Assembly (NCBI GenBank): GCA_052387695.1
Contig: JBQTIX010000004.1
Location: 1 to 64,000 of the forward strand
Length of the DNA stretch: 64,000 nucleotides
Source of the DNA: Panacagrimonas sp052387695
GTDB lineage: Bacteria; Pseudomonadota; Gammaproteobacteria; Nevskiales; Nevskiaceae
Reading direction: 5' to 3'
Position numbers and translations under genes: made by a program. The notes beneath the pieces are model-generated. The model did no database searches. It worked only from the letters and a program-made list of their open reading frames with translations, and was not told the origin of the DNA. Shown here piece by piece: positions 1 through 8,601 of this stretch; the stretch's first letter is position 1, and each line of letters opens with the position of its first letter.

Positions 1-28
1 ACCCCCCGTACGCTCCGGCCCGGCCTGC

Positions 29-45
29 GGGGGGCTCGCCCCCCC
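29..45. terminator. Very stable G6/C7 hairpin upstream of lipA
   Basis: A run of six G is followed by a short CTCG turn and seven C, forming a very strong stem. No T-run follows, so it may be the end of a transcription unit lying left of the window or only a GC-rich palindrome. The rest of positions 1-167 is C-rich and shows no gene. Confidence 0.3.
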
Positions 46-167
46 ACACCCATATCCCTCCCCCCGCCGGCGCGCCCCCCCCCCGCGACCGTGTTCCCGA
101 ACCTGCGCAGTTCTTCCCCGGGTCATGCTGACTGGCACCCGCGAGCGGGAACCCGGAAACTAGGCAC

Positions 168-1151
168 ATGAACACGCCTATTTCCTCTCCCGCCCCTGTC
201 GTCACCGGCGTCAAGCTGCGCGGCGCCGACAAGATGGCGCGCATCCCGGTCAAGTTCGAAGCGACCGTCGAGACCCTGCGCAAGCCGGCCTGGATCCGCA
301 CCCGCATGAGCCATCCGGCCGAGGTCGCGCGGATCAAGGAGATTCTTCGCGCGCAGGGTCTGCACACGGTCTGCGAAGAGGCCAGTTGCCCCAACCTCTC
401 GGAGTGCTTTGGCAAGGGCACGGCGACGTTCATGATCATGGGCGACATCTGTACGCGCCGCTGCCCGTTCTGCGACGTCGCCCACGGCCGGCCCAAGCCG
501 CTGGATGCCGACGAACCGCGCAAGCTGGCGGACACCATCGCCAGGCTGAAACTGCGCTACGTGGTCATCACCAGCGTGGATCGAGACGATCTGCGCGACG
601 GCGGCGCGGCGCATTTCGCGGCGTGCATCCGCGAGTCGCGCGCCGCCAGTCCGAGCTTGAAGATCGAAGTGCTGGTGCCGGACTTCCGCGGCCGCATGGA
701 CCCGGCGCTCGTGATCTTCAAAGACACGCCGCCAGATGTGTTCAACCACAATCTCGAAACGGTTCCGCGACTCTACAAGCTGGCGCGGCCGGGTTCGGAT
801 TACGAATGGAGCCTGGACCTGCTGGAGCGCTTCAAGGGTCTGCATCCGGAGGTGCCGACCAAGTCCGGCCTGATGCTGGGGCTGGGGGAGGAGATCGGCG
901 AGATCGAGCAGGTGATGCGCGACCTGCGCGCGCATGGCGTGGACATGCTCACGCTGGGTCAGTACCTGCAACCGTCGAAGAATCACCTGCCGCTCGTGCG
1001 CTTTGTGCATCCGGACGAGTTCGAGCGGCTGCGCGTGCTCGGCGGGGAGATGGGCTTTGCTCATGTCGCCAGCGGACCGATGGTGCGCTCCAGCTACCAC
1101 GCCGATCAGCAGGCGCAGGGCATCGTTTCATCACAAGAAATGCCTGCGTGA
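168..1151 (+). CDS. lipA: Lipoyl synthase (radical SAM)
   Basis: LipA inserts two sulfur atoms into the octanoyl chain on the lipoyl domains of 2-oxoacid dehydrogenases and the H protein, in the cytoplasm. The 327-residue product has both iron-sulfur cluster motifs of the family: the auxiliary CEEASCPNLSEC and the radical-SAM CTRRCPFC. The C-terminal GPMVRSSYHA, with the serine that ligates the auxiliary cluster, is present. Length is normal for the family. No lipB is visible; it could lie left of the window. The stop codon overlaps the GTG start of the next gene by four bases, so the two are probably co-translated. Confidence 0.97.
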   Translation: MNTPISSPAPVVTGVKLRGADKMARIPVKFEATVETLRKPAWIRTRMSHPAEVARIKEILRAQGLHTVCEEASCPNLSECFGKGTATFMIMGDICTRRCPFCDVAHGRPKPLDADEPRKLADTIARLKLRYVVITSVDRDDLRDGGAAHFAACIRESRAASPSLKIEVLVPDFRGRMDPALVIFKDTPPDVFNHNLETVPRLYKLARPGSDYEWSLDLLERFKGLHPEVPTKSGLMLGLGEEIGEIEQVMRDLRAHGVDMLTLGQYLQPSKNHLPLVRFVHPDEFERLRVLGGEMGFAHVASGPMVRSSYHADQQAQGIVSSQEMPA

Positions 1152-1660
1152 AATCTTTGCGCGCCCGATTCGCCCCCGTCCTGCTGCTCGTCGTCAGCGG
1201 CTTGGCGCCGGCGGCCGATCCGGGCGAGTGCGTGAGCATTTCGGACGACGTGGTCCGCCTGTTCTGCTATGACCGTGCGGCCGGCCGCGTGACCGAGCCC
1301 GTGCCATCGAATGCCGCAGGGGACCCGGCAGAAACATCGAAGCCGGTCACGCCCGGGCCGCCGCCTGCTCCGACGATCTCCACCCCGACACCCGAACCGG
1401 CTCCTGCCGCCGTGGAATCCGCGCCGCAGCCGAACCCCAGGCGCATCGAAGCCCGCATCGTCGGTCGATTCGAAGGCTGGTCAAGCGGCACCCGGTTCGT
1501 GCTAGACAACGGCCAGATCTGGGAGGTCGTGGGCGCCGGCACCCACTATTCGAAAGCCGAGTCGCCGAAGGTCGTGATCGAGCGCGATTTCATCGGCCAG
1601 ACCCTGATGTCGGTGGAGGGCATCAAGTCGCGCGCTCTGGTGCGGCGAGTGGATCGCTAG
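1148..1660 (+). CDS. Exported protein of unknown function
   Basis: The 170-residue product starts at a GTG inside the lipA stop (GTGA overlap). A hydrophobic N-terminal signal of about 24 residues ending near LAPAAD suggests export. A short segment with SISDDVVRLFCYD follows; this Cys-D/E-RL-CYD pattern recurs in small exported proteins of proteobacteria. Next comes a Pro/Thr-rich linker of about 60 residues and a compact C-terminal domain of about 70 residues resembling a small beta-barrel. No function can be assigned. Its 3' end overlaps the convergent DUF1631 gene by 38 bp. The open frame continues upstream inside lipA, but that part is only a shadow. Confidence 0.75.
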   Translation: MKSLRARFAPVLLLVVSGLAPAADPGECVSISDDVVRLFCYDRAAGRVTEPVPSNAAGDPAETSKPVTPGPPPAPTISTPTPEPAPAAVESAPQPNPRRIEARIVGRFEGWSSGTRFVLDNGQIWEVVGAGTHYSKAESPKVVIERDFIGQTLMSVEGIKSRALVRRVDR

Positions 1661-3920
1661 GCATTCCCGCAGCTTGCATGTCCTTGTCGGCGCGCCGCGA
1701 ATTCAGATAAGCCTCCAGCGCGCGGCGCGCGGCCGGGCCGAGATCGATCGGCTCCGCACGGTTGGCCACCAGATCGTCCAGAAACACCTGCGTGCGCATC
1801 TGCAACTTGTTCTGGCCGTTGAACTCCGCAAAGCTCACGGTCCCATCGGTCGGGTGGTGCGAGACCACCTTGAGCCAGCGGTTCTGTGCGCGGTCATGGT
1901 CGTAGACACGGAACCAGCTGCTCAGGACCATCAGCAGATCCATCAGCGTTACCGCGTCGGGAACCTTGTCCTCGTCTTCGGCCGTCTCGGCAGGAGGAAC
2001 GGTCGGTGCCGGCTCCGGGGCGGCCGGCTCAAGGCTCGGCGGCATGCGCCCGGAGACGGTCGGAACGGCTTGGCCGGCCTTGTTCGCAAAACCCAGAATG
2101 GGAATCTCGTCGGTGCTGAGCACCGAGGCGGACGGCGCGGAGTCGGTCGAGGCGCGCAGCAGCGTGGCCTGCTCCATTTCCACCAGTGCGTCCTGCCAGC
2201 AGCGGATCAGCGCCGCCACCCGCTCGGGCAGCATGCCGATGTCGCGCAACTGCTTGTCGAGATCGTTCGCCAGCGCCTCGCAAACGCTCAGCCCACGAGC
2301 GTCCGGACGCCGCGGATCGGTGGAGTCGAGCAGGCGCCGCAACAGGTCCAGGCCGTCTTTCCAGGCAGGGCTATCGGGGCCCTGCTTGAGCAGGCGCAGC
2401 GCCATCAGAGGTGCCCAGCCGGAGTTGAGCAGCGGCCAGACGTCGTCCGGAATCCTCCGGCTGAGGGTCTGGAGCTGAAGCTCTTCGGCGACGATGCGGC
2501 GGGTCTTGTCGATGATCGCCTGGCGGCGGCCGCGCGCTTCGTCCTTCTGCTGGAAGAAGAAATCCTCCAGCGTCTTTTCGTCGACCGGCCCCGGCAGCGC
2601 GTTTTGCTGCTCATGGATGGATTCGGCCGCGATGTCGAACTGTGACTGGATCTGTCCGACCAGTTCCTCGATGCGCTTGAGCGCGTCCACGCCGCTGGCG
2701 CGCGCCTGCGCGGCCATGGTCGCCAGCTCGTTCATCAAGCCGCGAACCGGATGCCGGCGATCGGCAAAAAAACTGGTGTCGCGCAGCGCGCTCTTGATCA
2801 CCGCGAAGCGCAATTGATCAAAGCGCGGCTTGAGCGTGACTGGCAGGGTGGGGTCTTCGAGAATCTCGTTGAACATGCGCCCGACCACGCCGGCACGCTG
2901 CACGTAGGCGTAGGCGCGCGGCGCCTCCCAGCCGGGCACGACCTGGCCGCTGGCGGCGGCGGCGAGATCGGCGCTGAGCTGCGAGTCGCTGTAATAGGCG
3001 ATGCCCGTCGCCGTGGGCGCCACCGCGGAGCCAATCGACCCCATGCCACGCAGGGTGTTGAGCGTGGTGGCGTCCATCATCGGCGGACTGGTGAACCCGT
3101 AGCCGTTGGCGGTGGGCACCATGCCTGCGGCGGTGGCAGCCGCAGCGATGGCCGGGTCGATCGGCCCGCTGCCGGCGGCGATCATGCCGCCACTGGCGAG
3201 TGCGCGCGGCGGGATGCCGATGATCTTGGAGGCGCCGACGCCGCGCTGTTCGAAGAAACGCAGCGCACGGGTATACAGCTCGCCCAGATCGCTGATGACC
3301 AGCCGGTCGAACAGCTTGAAGATGACGATCTCGACTTCGAACTCCACGTCGAGCGCCTCGGCGCTTTTGCGGAAGGCGTTGGAGATCGTGACGGGAGCCA
3401 GCGCCGTGGCGGCGATCGGGGCGCGACGGTCCTTGATCAGCCAGTCGATGCGCCGGTTGAGTTCAAACAGCAGTTGCGTGTAGAGCCCCTCGGCCTTGGT
3501 CGCCATGTTGGAGATGGCGATGGACTCCTCGACCGACTTGGATGCCTGCATGCTGAGATTTTCAAAGGCCACCTCAGCGTTCTTCTGCTGCGTTTCCTCG
3601 TCGTCCGGCACCGCAGGGTTGAAGCCCTTGGCGATCTCTTCGCGGAAGATGCGCCCGATCTTGGGCCGGCCCAGGCGCACGACCCGCATGGTGTCGAAGT
3701 AGACGCGCTGATCCTTGTTGTTGGTGGCGCGGCGCGCCATCTCGAACAACATGTCGTCGGCGCCATCGAACATGCGCTCGATCCCCTTGCCCAGCACCTC
3801 CACCGCGAGGCTGCGCAGATCCTCGACCAGCGCCAGCGTGTCCTCCGCCGTCTTGCCCGCAGCGGGTTGCGCGGGGGTGGCTGCCGTACTCGTCGAGGCT
3901 TGCGTCTCGGTCGCTTTCAC
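1623..3920 (-). CDS. DUF1631 family protein
   Basis: The 765-residue product matches the DUF1631 family of large cytoplasmic proteins in beta- and gammaproteobacteria, whose function is not established. Family-like features are the N-terminal block around residues 30-100 (GKGIERMFDGADDMLFEM and a KIGRIFREEI segment) and a C-terminal block around 680-740 (SSWFRVYDHDRAQNRWLKVV) that recalls beta-barrel PilZ-like folds. An Ala/Gly-rich, low-complexity stretch near 240-330 separates helical regions. The start is GTG with an AAGGAG ribosome site about ten bases upstream. The last 38 bases run into the opposite-strand gene. Some database entries call such proteins thymidine phosphorylase; nothing here supports that. 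Confidence 0.85.
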   Translation of the reverse strand: MKATETQASTSTAATPAQPAAGKTAEDTLALVEDLRSLAVEVLGKGIERMFDGADDMLFEMARRATNNKDQRVYFDTMRVVRLGRPKIGRIFREEIAKGFNPAVPDDEETQQKNAEVAFENLSMQASKSVEESIAISNMATKAEGLYTQLLFELNRRIDWLIKDRRAPIAATALAPVTISNAFRKSAEALDVEFEVEIVIFKLFDRLVISDLGELYTRALRFFEQRGVGASKIIGIPPRALASGGMIAAGSGPIDPAIAAAATAAGMVPTANGYGFTSPPMMDATTLNTLRGMGSIGSAVAPTATGIAYYSDSQLSADLAAAASGQVVPGWEAPRAYAYVQRAGVVGRMFNEILEDPTLPVTLKPRFDQLRFAVIKSALRDTSFFADRRHPVRGLMNELATMAAQARASGVDALKRIEELVGQIQSQFDIAAESIHEQQNALPGPVDEKTLEDFFFQQKDEARGRRQAIIDKTRRIVAEELQLQTLSRRIPDDVWPLLNSGWAPLMALRLLKQGPDSPAWKDGLDLLRRLLDSTDPRRPDARGLSVCEALANDLDKQLRDIGMLPERVAALIRCWQDALVEMEQATLLRASTDSAPSASVLSTDEIPILGFANKAGQAVPTVSGRMPPSLEPAAPEPAPTVPPAETAEDEDKVPDAVTLMDLLMVLSSWFRVYDHDRAQNRWLKVVSHHPTDGTVSFAEFNGQNKLQMRTQVFLDDLVANRAEPIDLGPAARRALEAYLNSRRADKDMQAAGMPSDPLAAPERAT

Positions 3921-4120
3921 TTAATTTTGCTCCTTCGGATTCCGCCGCTCCCCTTCCCCGGACGGCGGCCGGGCGCGCAGGGCTGGACGATCCCGCGAAC
4001 CGCATTATCGATGCAGTCTGCAAGCAGTTCAAAGCATTGCCGCCGATGGAGCGAATAATCGGAAACCGGGATGACCCGCCCCGCCCTCCGGCGCGGGCCG
4101 GTGCAAGGGGGCGCACCGGG

Positions 4121-5632
4121 CTATTCGAATTCCAGACGCACCTGGATGGTTTCGAGATACTCGGCCTCCTGCGCAAGATCGGCGCGCGTCAGCGGATGGG
4201 CGGCCAGCCAACGAGGCGGGAAAAACAGGTGCACCACGCGCCGGTTGACCGAAATCCTGACCGGCGGCTTCAGCTCCGGATCGCGCGAGCGATGCAGCAG
4301 ACAGGCCAGCCGGAACAGGATCGCGAGGCGCTGCACCGGCTCGACGAACGCGCTCGGCAGTTCGTCGAAAGCGGTGACGCCGAACTTGCTGCGATGCAGT
4401 CGCACCAGCGCCGCCAGCAGTCGCTGGTCGGTCTGCGAGAAGCCCTGCAGGTCGGCGTGCTTGACGATGTACTCGCTGTGTTTGTGGTACTGAGAGTGCG
4501 CGATCACCAGGCCAATCTCGTGCAGCTGCGCGGCCCAGCCCAAAAGCATCGTCGATAGTCGCGGGTCGAGCGCCCAGGGCTTCTGCACCGGCTTGAGCAG
4601 TTTGAGCGCGGTGGTTTTCACCGAACCGGCGTGGGCCATGTCCACACCGTAGCGGGTCGCCACGGCCTGCACCGCCTCGTCGCGCACATCGTGATCGGAC
4701 AGGCGGCCCAGCAGGTCGTAGACCAGGCCCTCGCGCAGGGCCCGCTCCGAGGTCGCCATGCGCTCCAGCGCGAGCGAGTCGAACACGCCCGCAAGCACGG
4801 CCAGGCCACCGGCAAACACCGGCCGGCGGTCTTCGCGCAGGGCGGGGAAATCGATCTTTGCGACCAGGCCGCGCTCGATCACCAGGTTGACCACTTTCTC
4901 GAGGCCCTCGCGGGTCAGCTCCTCGTCCGCCCAACCCTGTTCACGCATCACGCGCCAGACGCCGCGGACCGTGCCGCTGGCGCCGATCACCAGATCCCAG
5001 CCGGCTTTCCGATAGCGATGTTCGAGAAATTCCAGCGCCACCCGGGCGGCCAGTCGCGCTTCCTTGAACCGGGCGCGCGTGATCACGCCATCCTCGAAAA
5101 ACCGCGCCTGGTGGATCACGCAGCCGAGCCCCACCGATTCCATCAGCCGCGGCTCGGGACCGCGCCCGATGATCACCTCGGTGCTGCCGCCGCCAATGTC
5201 CACCACCAGCCGGCGCGGCGTGGTCAGGCCCATCCCATGCGTGACGCCGCCGTAGACCAGACGCGCTTCCTCGACGCCGGAAATTATTTCGATCACGTGG
5301 CCCAGCGCCTGCGCGGCGGCGGCGTGGAAATCGGCGCCGCGGCGCAGCTTGCGCATGGTGTTGGTGCCGACCGCGCGCACCCGTTCCGGCGGAATGTGGC
5401 GCAGGCGCTGGCCAAAGCGCTCCAGGCAAGCCAGCGCGCGCAGTTGCGCGTCGGGTCGAAGGCGTCGGTCCACGTCGAGCCCGCCGGCCAGGCGCACCGG
5501 CTCGCGCAGACGGTCGATCACCTGCAACTCCGAGCCGCTGGATCGCGCTACCAGCATGTGAAAGCTGTTGGAACCCAGATCGACGGCGGCGACCTCTATG
5601 CCGGAGTCCGCGGGCGGCGTCGAATTCGGCAT
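4121..5632 (-). CDS. ppx: Exopolyphosphatase, Ppx/GppA family
   Basis: The 503-residue cytoplasmic enzyme belongs to the ASKHA-fold Ppx/GppA family that releases phosphate from polyphosphate or pppGpp. The N-terminal phosphate loop VDLGSNSFHM and the second loop VVDIGGGSTEVIIG are intact. A C-terminal helical HD-type region includes HEIGLVIAHSQYHKHSEYI. Length and the C-terminal extension fit Ppx of the exopolyphosphatase type better than the short GppA type, but the two cannot be separated for certain by eye. It stands alone, 200 bp downstream of the DUF1631 start, and is divergent from the collagen-like gene. Confidence 0.92.
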   Translation of the reverse strand: MPNSTPPADSGIEVAAVDLGSNSFHMLVARSSGSELQVIDRLREPVRLAGGLDVDRRLRPDAQLRALACLERFGQRLRHIPPERVRAVGTNTMRKLRRGADFHAAAAQALGHVIEIISGVEEARLVYGGVTHGMGLTTPRRLVVDIGGGSTEVIIGRGPEPRLMESVGLGCVIHQARFFEDGVITRARFKEARLAARVALEFLEHRYRKAGWDLVIGASGTVRGVWRVMREQGWADEELTREGLEKVVNLVIERGLVAKIDFPALREDRRPVFAGGLAVLAGVFDSLALERMATSERALREGLVYDLLGRLSDHDVRDEAVQAVATRYGVDMAHAGSVKTTALKLLKPVQKPWALDPRLSTMLLGWAAQLHEIGLVIAHSQYHKHSEYIVKHADLQGFSQTDQRLLAALVRLHRSKFGVTAFDELPSAFVEPVQRLAILFRLACLLHRSRDPELKPPVRISVNRRVVHLFFPPRWLAAHPLTRADLAQEAEYLETIQVRLEFE

Positions 5633-5748
5633 GTTGCATCAGGGAGGCGGCGAAAGGGCGCCGCGGACTATACCCAAGCGCGGGACGCGCCGGAAACCGG
5701 GCACGGGGCGACGATTTTCAGTCGCTCAATCGCGGGCGAAGGCACATC

Positions 5749-5803
5749 GACTGGATGAGGACTGGATGAGTACTGGATGCGGTACTGGACTAGGACTTGC
5801 ACT
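5749..5803 (+). repeat. 11-bp tandem repeats upstream of the collagen-like gene
   Basis: Five consecutive 11-bp units are visible. The first two are identical (GACTGGATGAG). The next are TACTGGATGCG and GTACTGGACTA, then a degenerate GGACTTGCACT. They lie 100-155 bp before the GTG start of the collagen-like protein, in the 271-bp gap to the divergent ppx gene. The period is close to one helical turn, so bound proteins would lie on one DNA face. The array could equally be slippage debris. Confidence 0.6.
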
Positions 5804-5903
5804 TGCGCCGTCCGGTCGAGCCGCCGACTCCTTCCGGGCCCGCGGAGACCGTTGTCGTCCAATCGCGAACGACAACCCTCAATGGCGGCAAAGGGAGTAT
5901 CTG

Positions 5904-7538
5904 GTGAAAAAATTCAATCGCAGTACTTGGAGTCAAGCGGTCCTGATGACCGTGGTGGGCTGGACGGGTTCAGCCCATGCGGAAACCTTCATCGAGAAAG
6001 TTCTGCTGACGACGGCCGAAGACATTACCGACGACGGCGGCACTCTGACGATCGATGGCGAGGATTTGTTGCTGGGCGCCGTCGGAGACCAGGAACTGTA
6101 CGTCGCGATCGGCGATCGGGAACTGGTCACGAGTGACCCGAATAATTCCACGATCGTGGCCGCCGTCCCTCCAGGATTGTTCTTCGAGGGCGACCAGATT
6201 CAGGTCTTCGTGTCGCATGTTTCCTCGGCTATTACCGACCCGGCCGCCCGTCACATCGCTGCACGCGCGGCACAGCTCAATGTGGTGACAACCCTCGTGC
6301 CACTAATCGGCATCACAGCCGTAACCGGGGTCGAGACTACGGCTCAGTTTTCCCTGACCGTCGACACGGTCCCGGATGGGGGGGCGGCCGGTCCGACGGG
6401 TGCGACGGGCGCCGCCGGAGCCACGGGTGAAGCCGGCCCTGCCGGAGCTACGGGCGCTGACGGCGCCGACGGCGCAACCGGTCCCGCTGGACCTGCCGGT
6501 CCGACGGGTGCTGATGGTTCTGACGGCGCGACCGGTCCTGCCGGGCTTGCCGGTGCGACGGGCGCTGATGGTTCTGACGGCGCAACGGGTCCTGTCGGGC
6601 CTGCCGGTGCCACGGGTGCTGATGGCTCCGACGGCGCAACAGGTCCTGCTGGGCCTGCCGGCGCGACGGGCGCTGATGGTTCTGATGGCGCAACGGGTCC
6701 TGTCGGGCCTGCTGGTGCCACGGGCGCTGATGGCTCCGACGGCGCGACAGGTCCTGCTGGACCTGCCGGTGCAACGGGTGCTGATGGCTCTGACGGCGCG
6801 ACGGGTCCTGCCGGGCCTGCTGGGCCTGCCGGTGCGACGGGCGCCGATGGTTCTGATGGCGCGACAGGTCCTGTCGGGCCTGCCGGCGCGACGGGCGCTG
6901 ATGGTTCTGACGGTGCCACGGGTCCTGCTGGACCTGCTGGTGCCACGGGCGCTGATGGCTCCGACGGCGCGACAGGTCCTGCTGGGCCTGCCGGTGCGAC
7001 GGGTGCTGATGGCTCTGACGGCGCGACGGGTCCTGCTGGACCTGCCGGTACAACGGGTGCTGAGGGAGCCAAGGGCGACACGGGTTCGGCCGGGGCTACT
7101 GGGGCGACAGGTGCAAAGGGGGCCAAGGGCGATACGGGTGCAGCCGGTTCTGCGGGTGCCACAGGGGCCAAGGGTGATACGGGTGCAGCCGGTGCTGCGG
7201 GCGCCACAGGTGCCAAAGGTGATACCGGTGCTGCCGGTGTTCAGGGTCCGGTCGGCGTCGTCGGATCAAGAGCCGGTCTGGCTTCGATTCCGCGGTCGCG
7301 CGCGAACATCCACGTGGCCTTCAGTTCGCCGATGCCCGACAAGCAATACGTCGTAACCGTCGCGGTGGATGGCGATCTCAACGGCATCCAGCTGACAGTC
7401 CCGGGCATCTATTTCTCGGTCGAGGACAAAACGAAGAATGGATTCTGGATCGCCATCAGGAACGTTGCGACCGGCGGGCTGGTGGAACCCCGCAGGGAGG
7501 GCACGAGCTTCAACTGGATCGCAACGCCGATCCAGTAA
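5904..7538 (+). CDS. Secreted collagen-like repeat protein
   Basis: The 544-residue product starts at GTG with a GGGAG ribosome site six bases upstream and has a signal peptide of about 27 residues ending in SAHAET. Residues 28-150 form a non-repetitive domain rich in beta-prone sequence that resembles the IPT/TIG-like heads preceding collagen tracts. About 290 residues of uninterrupted Gly-X-Y follow, built from some ten copies of an 18-residue unit (GADGSDGATGP core), then shorter GAKGDTG units. A C-terminal domain of about 100 residues ends the protein. No cell-wall anchor or transmembrane segment is seen, so release or non-covalent surface attachment is likely. Upstream extension of the frame lacks a signal and is not used. 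Confidence 0.85.
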   Translation: MKKFNRSTWSQAVLMTVVGWTGSAHAETFIEKVLLTTAEDITDDGGTLTIDGEDLLLGAVGDQELYVAIGDRELVTSDPNNSTIVAAVPPGLFFEGDQIQVFVSHVSSAITDPAARHIAARAAQLNVVTTLVPLIGITAVTGVETTAQFSLTVDTVPDGGAAGPTGATGAAGATGEAGPAGATGADGADGATGPAGPAGPTGADGSDGATGPAGLAGATGADGSDGATGPVGPAGATGADGSDGATGPAGPAGATGADGSDGATGPVGPAGATGADGSDGATGPAGPAGATGADGSDGATGPAGPAGPAGATGADGSDGATGPVGPAGATGADGSDGATGPAGPAGATGADGSDGATGPAGPAGATGADGSDGATGPAGPAGTTGAEGAKGDTGSAGATGATGAKGAKGDTGAAGSAGATGAKGDTGAAGAAGATGAKGDTGAAGVQGPVGVVGSRAGLASIPRSRANIHVAFSSPMPDKQYVVTVAVDGDLNGIQLTVPGIYFSVEDKTKNGFWIAIRNVATGGLVEPRREGTSFNWIATPIQ

Positions 7539-7558
7539 GGCCCAGGTCACGCGGCTTT

Positions 7559-7590
7559 GGAGCAGGACCCGGAGGTAGCGGGTCTGCTCC
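7559..7590 (+). terminator. Hairpin after the collagen-like gene
   Basis: A 12-bp stem with one bulged base (GGAGCAGG... pairing with ...CTGCTCC) lies 20 bp after the collagen-like stop codon. It has no T-run of its own and may act together with the terminator about 70 bp downstream. Confidence 0.4.
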
Positions 7591-7657
7591 GAAGCTCCGC
7601 CGACCCGCTTGGCGGTGCGTCTGACCATGACTTGTTTTTGAAGATTCATCTGCTGAC

Positions 7658-7687
7658 TTGGCCCCGGATTCCGGGGTCAAGTTTTTT
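7658..7687 (+). terminator. Rho-independent terminator
   Basis: A stem made of TTGGCCCCGG and CCGGGGTCAA with a three-base loop is followed by GTTTTTT. It lies in the 279-bp gap between the collagen-like gene and the cytochrome pair and would end plus-strand transcription of the former. Confidence 0.8.
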
Positions 7688-7817
7688 GCGCTCCGATGTG
7701 ATCCCGCTTGCCATCGCACGGATTCGTTGACCGCAACCCCTCCATTCCCCGAACATAGGCGCAGTCGCGGGCCTGAAGACCCGCACGATGCCAGCAAATT
7801 CACGGGAGCAAGTACAC

Positions 7818-8141
7818 ATGAAATTTGCGCGTTGGGGCGCCTCAGCCCTGGTCGCGGCCCTTAGCCTGCCGGTCTGGGCGGGGGACGTAAACGAAGCAGG
7901 GATGGAGAAGGCCAACACCTGTATGGGGTGCCATGGCATCCCGGGCTATAACAATGCTTACCCGAGCTACCGCGTGCCCAAGGTGGGCGGACAGTCGGCC
8001 AAATACCTGGAAGCCGCGCTCAAGGCTTATCGCAGTGGTGAGCGGCCGCATGCCACCATGCATGCACAGGCCGCGAGCATGAGCGACCAGGACATCGCGG
8101 ACGTTGCCGCGTATCTCTCCGACGCCCCGGCGCACAAGTGA
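7818..8141 (+). CDS. Small periplasmic cytochrome c (class I)
   Basis: The 107-residue product has a signal peptide of about 21 residues (cleavage near VWAGD) and one haem-binding motif, CMGCH, in the mature N-terminus. A downstream Met (HATMHAQ) is a candidate sixth ligand. It resembles one half of a cytochrome c4. The start at 7818 follows a GGGAG ribosome site, and a possible earlier start at 7788 would spoil the signal peptide. The stop overlaps or abuts the second cytochrome gene, so the pair is one transcript. The likely role is periplasmic electron transfer to a terminal oxidase. Confidence 0.9.
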   Translation: MKFARWGASALVAALSLPVWAGDVNEAGMEKANTCMGCHGIPGYNNAYPSYRVPKVGGQSAKYLEAALKAYRSGERPHATMHAQAASMSDQDIADVAAYLSDAPAHK

Positions 8142-8155
8142 AGGCAGCGACCACC

Positions 8156-8494
8156 ATGATCAAACACATCGTTCTGGCCGGTCTGGGAGCAGCCCTGTCG
8201 CTGTCGGTCGCGGCCGAGACTGCCGTGCCGGAAAAGGCCGTCATCTGCGCGGCCTGTCACGGCGAAGGCGGTGGCAAGCCCATCCTTCCCGAGTATCCCG
8301 TTCTCGCCGGGCAGTACTTCAATTATCTGGCGCACGCGATGCACGAGTACAAGGACGGCAAGCGCAAGAACCCCATCATGGCGGCCCAGGCGTCGCCGCT
8401 CTCGGACGCCGACATCAAGGCGCTGGCGCAGTATTTCTCACAGCAGCCGACGCCGCTGTACACGCCGAGAATTCCCGAACACAAGGCCAGGTGA
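8156..8494 (+). CDS. Second small periplasmic cytochrome c
   Basis: The 112-residue product has a signal peptide (MIKHIVLAGLGAALSLSVAA) and one CAACH haem motif followed by GEGGGKP. The segment around PIMAAQ provides the probable axial Met, as in c4/c5-type cytochromes. The ATG at 8156 gives a clean signal. A GTG at 8138 that overlaps the stop of the preceding gene is the alternative and adds six residues. With its neighbour it forms the two haem domains of a diheme c4 as two polypeptides. A strong terminator follows. Confidence 0.9.
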   Translation: MIKHIVLAGLGAALSLSVAAETAVPEKAVICAACHGEGGGKPILPEYPVLAGQYFNYLAHAMHEYKDGKRKNPIMAAQASPLSDADIKALAQYFSQQPTPLYTPRIPEHKAR

Positions 8495-8530
8495 AGACCA
8501 CGTCGTCATTGGCGCTGGGGGGAGGGGAAG

Positions 8531-8556
8531 AGGCCGGCATTGCCGGCCTTTTTTTT
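8531..8556 (+). terminator. Rho-independent terminator after the cytochrome pair
   Basis: AGGCCGG and CCGGCCT form a stem around a short CATTG loop, followed directly by eight T. It ends plus-strand transcription of the two cytochrome genes and separates them from the convergent ftsX. Confidence 0.9.
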
Positions 8557-8601
8557 GAGCGGATCGAATTCAGCCAGGTGCATCGGTGCAAGCCGCCCGT
8601 G

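Noticed and set aside
2751..4058. Long open frame antisense to the DUF1631 gene
   Set aside because: It is the mirror of a GC-rich coding sequence, rich in Arg/His/Gly, with no ribosome site or family. Similar antisense frames over ppx, the collagen tract, the VWA genes, the Mo oxidoreductase, cysNC and hppA are rejected for the same reason.
6344..7216. Antisense Ala/Pro/Val repeat frame over the collagen tract
   Set aside because: It is the reverse-strand reading of the Gly-X-Y repeats and has no start signal or independent support.
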